A DNA stretch of 64,000 bases from NCBI RefSeq assembly GCF_037975245.1, contig NC_092571.1, forward strand, positions 3,487,001 to 3,551,000, read 5' to 3'. This document shows positions 48,101-57,100 of the stretch, in pieces. The DNA is from Apostichopus japonicus (lineage: Eukaryota; Echinodermata; Holothuroidea; Aspidochirotida; Stichopodidae). The notes below the pieces were generated by a model. The model searched no databases. It saw only the letters and a program-made list of their open reading frames with translations, and was not told the DNA's origin. The translations under genes were made by a program, and so were the position numbers. Each line of letters opens with the position of its first letter. Within the stretch, counting starts at the first letter, position 1.

Positions 48101-51100
48101 TGACTCTGTGTAAAGAAGCAGAATAACATGAAGAGATAGAGAGCAGGGAATAAGTTATATCAAGTATCGCATTGCAAAATGAGCAATATGTTAAATGGTC
48201 AAAGCAAAAGGTTTTCCTTACAGAGGAACCATAGCATCTTATAAGAGACAACATTTTGAAGCCTTCAGAGTTGCTACAGTACACAAACTTTGAGCACTAA
48301 TTGATTACAAAATTATTTGCTTTTAAACTTTGCAGACAGAGCAGGTTATAATTTATCCAATATCGCATCGCAAAATTTTATGTAAAATTGTCAATCAAAA
48401 GTCCAAACATAGTTACAGGGGTCCCAAGTATGAGGCAGGTGATGTAATAACAACTATCAATTCTACAAACGTACGTAATCCATTCTTTGCTCCTTAATCC
48501 GCTTCCTTTATAATCATGGTTTATTTGGTTCTAACTCCATCAATGCAATTTACACTTATCTAGCGTCATACTTTCATTGAGTTACATTTTGAACTTTTCA
48601 TTCCACTGCGAATTATTGCTGACGAAGGTCTCAAGGGGACCGAAAATTCCAATATATTTTCTAAAACATTACTCCTTATTTGTCAATTATGAGTCATATC
48701 TTATTTCTCTGGTTTTCTCTAATAATATTTTCTTTTGGAGTAAACATGGATTTTCTTTATAATAATATATAGATATGTACTGTACATGCCCAGGTGTACA
48801 GGGGAACCATAGCATCTTATAAGAGACCAACTTGAGAGCCTTCCAAATTGCTAAAAAAAGATTGAACACTAAATTATGGCCTGAATGATAGGTTTAATCA
48901 AAGTCTGTATTAATTTATGATTGGTTGGTTCATCAGTCAAGGCTTGTTCTCTAAATTCTTTCCTTGATTTCTGAGCTACAGTATGTACATGAATTTTCAC
49001 CTTATCTCCTACTGTATAGGAGGAAGTCTTATCTAGGACTGTTTACAGTGTGATAATTTGCTATAAGCAAATTATCATACTGTAAACAGTCCTATAAGAC
49101 TTCCTGTACCTGGTTTCAAATATACTGTACTGCATTTAAAAACAGAAAGAGAAGTTGGCAACATTTTATTACATTTAGACAACTGGTACAGCTTAACACT
49201 ATCTGGACACTGCAAAGTGCACATTACGTAGTTTAAATACAACTATTGTACAGGCTGGTACATTGACACATGATTAGAAAGCTATACAATATAACAAAAC
49301 AAAACTGTATTCAGTTAGGAGTGGAGAGTATGCTAGATTGGATCAGTGGAGGAACAGATATAAAAGGTTACAAATTCTGTGACATGAACACATGAAAAGG
49401 ATCTCTTCCCACCCCCCCCCCCCCTTTTCTCCTTTCTTTGAAGTCAATTCACAGATTAAGACTTTGATACATATGACTGTGAAGTTGCACTTTCATAGAC
49501 ATACACTGTACAATCAAAACAATGCTTTACTCACCCAACCGAACTGGGTGTGATGTAGAGCAAAAAGTGATGAGAGAGGTCATGTTTGTCGCTATGGTAA
49601 CAGGATGCACAAAGATCAAAATCCTGACATTGGGTGCAATTGTACCTCATACCCATAAAACCTTGCTTGTTGCAGGCATCACAGAGGATATTGACATGTT
49701 GAATACCTGGGGAAGAGGAGAGAGAAAAATAGATTCATGAAGGAATATTATCAGTTTTCAAACCAAGTTATGAATTGCCTTCATGGAGATTGATTGAGAA
49801 TGCACAGTTTTCAAAGAGCTTTGTCCACGATAAATGCCAAACAATGATGCCATCAATTGAGGGAACAATGAGCATATCTGAAATGACAGAGCTACTGTAT
49901 GTATGTACAGTACCTGCGTAACCACCTTACTATTGCCCTTACAGTAATTTAATTGATTTAGTGTGTGGCAAGAAAATTAAAGAAGCAGGGATCAGAGACC
50001 AAATGACCCGGTTACAACTTGCCAAACAGCCTGAGAAAATATTCCAGTAACTGTTTCTTAATTGCTTTAGTTGTACAGCAAATCAGCCCCATCTCCAACA
50101 CACTAACAGTACTTTTGCACAAATTGCAATTGATCGAAAGTTAAACACACAAAAACAGACAAAATAAACAATGTGTGCAACCTCGTTACTACAGTATATG
50201 ATGCTGTTCTGTAACTTCTGTTCATCAAAAGTTCCATAACGATCCATTCAAAAAGGTGAAACTGACCCTGGATACAATGGACTTAGCCCTTGGTTCCAAC
50301 TTTCTGCCCGAGAGAGGGGGGGGGCCACTATTCACATAAAATGACATCTGGCCCTGGTACACTTCTTTTCAGCCCAGGCTGCAAAGTTCTGATACTTTTG
50401 TAAACTACACAGTAAGTCTGTAGGTCTTCATGTTTATCAAACCATCTCATATTTGCAAACTACTGTACTTACACTTCCTTTTGGTCTGACATTGCTTCCA
50501 AAACTAAAAGACTGAAAAACTACTTGATTCCCACGTTTGCAAACTACTGTACTAGTACAGTACTTAAGACTAATTACTGTTCTATGTTCTAGGTAAAGAG
50601 CTCCTACCAGCATAGAATGTTACTGCCATAAATGTGTCATAAATAATCAGCCATGATTCCATCTTTCATATTAACTGTAGATCTATCATATTACAACAAA
50701 ACCTAGATGTGCAATAAGCATGTCAACAAATTCTTAATACGTACAGTAATTTTTCCTTCATTACTTGAGACCTGACTAGCCAATTTAATTTTGGATTTAG
50801 AATTGAATATCGTCAATTATCAACAATGATGCAGATCAAGACACTATCAGTTAATGATACACTAAGCTTTTCAAGTCCTATTTTGTACAGTAGACGCCCA
50901 CAGCAAAATGTAACGCACTAGCTGATATGATTGAATAGTGTAGTGACACGGTGAGTGGGGTGCACTTCAATTGGGGTCAAAGCTAGACAATGGTTCCACA
51001 CAATTCCTTGTACACAGAAATCTAGCATCTAGACAAGTTTGTAGGTTTGTTTAAATATGTGTGTATTGCAGCAAATATTTCAACTACAGGTACTACAGGG

Positions 51101-54100
51101 CGAAGGTGTTGTAAACTGTGATTTAGTATACCAAAGATAACAACTGAAATTGATATTTTTTGTACTTCATCCACATAAATACATGTATACCCATATATGT
51201 TGAACTAGGATATTCTTGTTCCCTTCAATGCTGTCATAAGATACAGTAAAATCACCTCGACTGTAGAGTAGATCTCGAAATTTATCCAAATTGTATATAT
51301 ATTGAAAATATTAAGTACATCTCCTGTGGTAACATGTTATCTGTTAGAATTCACCACAGAATTGCACAGGACTAGAGTACATACAGTACATATGTAGATC
51401 TATTACAGGTGCCCAGACATGTACTAAAACGTCCAGGTTCGTAATTCTTTCTTACCTGAGGCAATACACTTTTTTAACTTCTGTGCAAAGCGATCCGGCA
51501 ACAGTTTGTGATCTGTCACTTGCAGCTCTCTTTGCTGCTTCTGTTACAGTTCTGGTTCTACTTATTTAGTTTTATTCTCGTAGTTGTTCACTAATAGTTT
51601 GTTTATTGTATGGTTCTGTTTGTATTCACTACTGTTTTATGTATACTGTCGACGGGAAATCATTTTCCGTTTTTTTGTTTTCTGAAATGGACAGTTTTCT
51701 ATCTATCTATTATGCTATCAATCTATCTATAGACTCACCCCAGAGAAGAACCAAGCTCATAAACATCACACCATTTTCTAATCTATCATATGATTTTATA
51801 TAATTTACAGTAGCACATGAATGAATTTTTTTACCTGTAGTAGTGTGAAAACATCTTAAATTACAGTCAAACATTTTGTCTTCAACATCCACCCCACCCC
51901 ACCCAATAATAACATAAATCATCCCCAAATGTATACATTAACATTAATTATATCATTCTGTACAAGTAATAATCTGAAAAAGAAACACCTCATAGCACAA
52001 AATGCACAGTATGGCCTGTCCTAACCATTTGATCTATATTGTACAGTACTGTAGGTCACAGTCTGAGAGTACAAGTTATTAACTGCCTCCATGGGAAATG
52101 GTTTGATGTCTAAATTTGTACAAAAAGGTCTGATGAAATGTTCCCTAATGCCCAGAGGGATTCATATGAAATTATTTTCATAAGCCCAGGTGAGAAAAAG
52201 ACTTGACAGGTTCTTTAACTAAGTACTGTATTAGTATTCAACCTGAGATCAGTTGTTCTGACCTCCACCAGTTCATAATAGCATAATTTACTAGTGGAAT
52301 CAGTCACTCGACAGTTACAATATGTCAGGGAGCAGTTACTGTACTGTACCATTGCTTCTTGGTCTCAAACAACCAAGCACTAAGTACAGTAAGTACTACA
52401 GTATCACTGTCAGTCTGCCAGGGCAAGTTCACCATTGACCCAGCAGATCTGCCAGGGAGGGTTACTGTTGATGACCCAATAAAAGAGTATATACTCTGTT
52501 TAATGCTGTCTACAGGGGGATACCAGGGAAGTGATTGGGCTTTCATGAGGATAATGGTTAAAATTAAGTAACAATTGTTGCCCAGACTGGTGCAATGCTA
52601 CTGTAGTGCACCTACAGTACAGAAAAAAGTTAAATTGCTCTACAAATGACGATCACTAAATAGCGGTACAAGTCTGTGCTCATGTAGAAAGATTCGATGC
52701 ACAATTACTGATCAAATTACTACAATAATTACACAAACTTTGTATACCAGTACTTTAACAAGAAACATACCAGAGGTCATGCATGGCCGAGCCCATTTAA
52801 AGAGGGGAGGGGAGGTGGAGGGTTCACACCAAGATTTCTCTGGCATTTCTTCAGCATTTTGGCATGCTTCAAGTGTAAATTTAGGCGGGCCTGTTCAAAT
52901 TTTGAATGCTGGTTATTACTAGTTTATGAAGACTAGACTTTGCTAATATTGTTTGTGTTTTTCAAAGCAAATTTTCAGACTTGACTAAAAAAGTGGGGGG
53001 GGGAATGTAAATTACAGTATGTATATCCCCATTCCCATCTCTGATACCTGATTTCTGAAGTATGTACTACAAACTTACTTGTGCAGGAAGTGTCTTAAGC
53101 TACCGTTGGGGAAAGTACAGTACCTACAACATTTGAAATTGTCCATGACAACTAATCCAATTTTATGAAAGGTCAGCTGAGGTGAACCAATTAAATATTA
53201 CTTGTTTTGTCTAATTATTCATTACTGCTGATTACAGCAGTAAGTTTACAGCACTTAGTGTGCAGTATATTGAGTCTTAATCTTGGCAATTTTTTCATAC
53301 TGTAGCATGTTGGTTATTTGCGAGGATACAAATTGATAAGATTGATATCTAGTACAGTACAATACAGTACAGTAATGTACAGTAGAGTTAAGTACAGTAC
53401 AGTTATGAACAGTACAGTGCAGTACAGTACAGTAATGAACAGTATAGTACAGTTTTGTACAGTGCAGTAATGTACAGTACAGTACTGTACATTACAGAAC
53501 CATACAGTAATGTACAGTACAGTAATGTACAGTAACGTACAGTACAGTAATGTACAGTACAGTGCAGTGCGAGGTCTACTCACCGACTGTTGCATTGTCA
53601 TATATGAGGAGGTCGTACGCATTATGGTAACCCATGCGATAGTTTGTTCGGGAACCATTATCCCACTGTACGATGACTGTCTTCTCCGGTGACGTACTGC
53701 TGCCCTTCTTGCCCACTTCAACTACTGTGCCAAGATTACCCTCTCCGCCATCTTGGTCGTTCCATCTCCAATCCGGTCCTCTGACCACACGATAACCGAC
53801 GACTGTACTTTCCATCAACCAAAACTATCAGTGCCTACACAGAAAAGATTAAAGACAAATAGAAAATGTTTTTAACAGTCACAGCTTAAATGACCATTAT
53901 AAGATATTTATACAGTAAATATTGTTGAACTTTGTTGAGCATTGTTGAACATTGTTGAATTTGGAAAACATTGTTGAACATTGTTGAGCATATTTGAACT
54001 TCAAAAACAGTTTCAAACAAGCTTTGCATTTCTTGTTGTTAAATTTGCTAATCAGGCGGTGCAGTACCGCACCATGCTAGAACCATACTGTACTATACTG

Positions 54101-57100
54101 TAGATGAACCATTAATTACATACTGAAAAGTACAAACAAACATGAGATCTACATTTATTATTGATGAAATTGGAAAAGATTCATGTACATAAAATAATAA
54201 ATTATTACATTAAATTTGTGTGCCATTGCAGGCATGAAACTCATATTGATTTACGGTACATAAATTGCTAGTGCGAGGCAGCCAAGCAGTATCCACTTTT
54301 TATCTCTTTTGCGTGGAGGTTAGATGGCTTCTAAGTTACAATGACATAAAGTTGCAAACCTACACAAATGTCAGTAATAGAATATTGCTTTACTAACATT
54401 GAATGCTGCATATGAATGCACATGTATACTGAATGCTTTAATATTCTGTCAAGATCATGCTTTCGTTACTTCCCCCTTTTTTTTTTTTCATTTTTCTCGT
54501 TTAACTTGTCTGCAGAATATTGCTGCAAGCATTGTAACAAGTACTAATTCTATAGAATAGGCTGGTTTGTCACCAATCAGAGCTGCCTTTTAGTGCACCT
54601 CCTGAATTGCACTCTTTGAATTAAAGTCTGCTCACCATCAAGCCTACTAACAGATCCTGGGAAAACTGTTTTGCTTCTGCTGCCCCACATCTTTGGAACA
54701 AAATTACCTGAATTCATAAGGTTCTCTCTTTCTCTCATGTCCTTCAAATCTACTCCAAAAACTCATCTGTACTCAACGAATTCTAATTGACTTTTACCTT
54801 TTTTATCTCAATCTTTGTCTGTTACTTGCTTTGTCGTTTCTTACTGTTGTTTCACTGCCAGCACCATGAGCATCTTTTTGACAGATACCGGGTCATTACA
54901 AAGGTTCATTGTTATTAATATTATTGTGCAAGTTATTATAAAATTAACGTATTCATAAACAGATCACCAGAAAAGTAATGTTGGCTTCATGATTCCTTGC
55001 AATGCTTAGACATTCAATCGCAAATCTAAATTTTCTAGTTTTTGATTAAAAACAAATTTAACGTATGATATTTGTACCTAGTTTATCTCATTATCTATAC
55101 TAACTTACTAAGTATGAAGTTCATTCAATTAAATTGCTTTTGAAGCCATCATTCTGAAGTTAGCCTCTCTCGACCTTTGACCTCTACGGAAACAATCTAC
55201 TGTACAGTAGGGTTCTTGTACTCACTAAGGTGGATCCACTCACTAAGGTGGATCCACTCACTCAGGTGGATCCACTCACTAAGGTGGATCCACTCACTAA
55301 GGTGGATCCACTCACTAAGAGGGATCCACTCACTAAGGTGGATCCACTCACTACAAGGTGGATCCACTCACTAAGGTGGATCCACTCACTAAAGTGGATC
55401 CACATCCTAGTATGTATGTAGTTCATCAAAGGTTTGTTTCCAAGTTGTAATATTTACAAGCATTTCAGACAGCTTGACCTATCAGAGACACTGTTATTAC
55501 TAGTGTTTACACGGGTCCAAAAATCGGGAACCGGGTACCCGAGGGCCGTTACCCGTCGGGTATCCGGGTACCCGGAAAAAATTGTTTACCCTCGTGTACA
55601 GTATCACGATTTTCAAGATATTACATATTGGATGCTGTAATAAATGCATTATATTCTCTACTGACAATGTTTTCATGTTCAAATAAGTTAGTGTAAGATA
55701 AGGTATAAAACCTCCCTCAATAATTTTTATATGCTTCTGTTTCTTTCATTAACTTGTTAATAAATAAATTATTTAATTATAATTAGCATTACTACTAACA
55801 TCGCACTGCCGCCGCTGCTTATGCTAGCTCGTGCACGTCTATTGGATCAAACCATATAGATATCCAATTTAGCTCTTAAACAGTTTTTAATACTACTACT
55901 ATCTATTGTGCAGGCCCAGGGTTCTCATTAGCCGCGAGATCGCGCAATTTGATCGCATTTGGAATAAACGATTAGTAAAAAGCCAGTTGCGATTACTATT
56001 TTTTAGTTATCCAGTCTATAATCCATAAACATCGCGTAAAATTTCTTGTCAGCCTTTCCTTCTTTGAAATAAACGAATGAATAAATAATAATTTCTTCCG
56101 CATGGTAGCCTAACACCACACTAAGTCAATGAGAAATCTAGCTAAGCCTAACCATCTGTTTGTTTGCTGGAGATGTGACGCAGTTATAAGACATCCATGG
56201 AATCCTTTCGTAATTGCTGTTACGTTCGACCAAATGGTTGCCTAACACCACACTAAGTCAATGGGGGGAGTTTAGCCTAGCCATCTGTTTATTAGCTGAA
56301 ATTGTGACGCAGTTATAAGATATCTATGGAAAGCTTTTGTTATTGCTGTTATCTTCGAACACGTGGTAGCTTAACAACACTAAGTCTATGGGAAATCAGC
56401 CTAACCATCGGTTTGCAATTTTTTTTAAACAATCACACTTTGCGTAGGCCTATGATTCGGGTAATAAATTAGGAACCGGGTAGTATCGCGTCGAACAGGC
56501 CCCTTCGTTATTGCTGTTATCTTTGACCACATTGTAGCCTAACACCACACTAAGTCAATGGAAAATCTACCTAACCATCGGTTTGCCAATTTTTTTTTTT
56601 TTTTAAATCTCACTTTGCTTAGGATTCGGGTAATAAATTAGGAACCGGGTAGTATCACGTCGGGCGGGTACCCGGGTACCCGGATAACCCGTGCAAACAC
56701 TAGTTATTACAGTAGGCTACGTTACTTTCCGCCAGTTACAACATGGCAATCTGTCATAAAAAAAAGAGGCTACTTTCTGCTGTAAAACAAAAGGGCATGG
56801 CCAACAGCACTTTTTCTCGTAAGTTGGAAACAGTTTTTGTGAGGTACATACATTAGTTACATGGAATAAATTGTAAAGTGTTTCTGTTGGAACTTACTGA
56901 ATAATCACAGAGCTCTTGTTTTGTTTCCTTTTTAATTTGAATGCAATGGAAATTAGGTTGCAGATTAAACCAATTTACAATAAATGACAGCATTATTTTT
57001 ATTAATTGTTTCTCAGACTATTTTTTCTCCCTTCTTTTGGCATTTGATTAAATGTGCGGTAAAAGTAACTAGTTCCTTTTATTTTGATTTAACTTTTGTT

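Noticed and set aside
53314-53721. 135-codon minus-strand frame overlapping MIB2 exon 2
   Set aside because: It is another frame of exon 2 plus the GTACAGTA array; the MIB/HERC2 frame is clearly the coding one.
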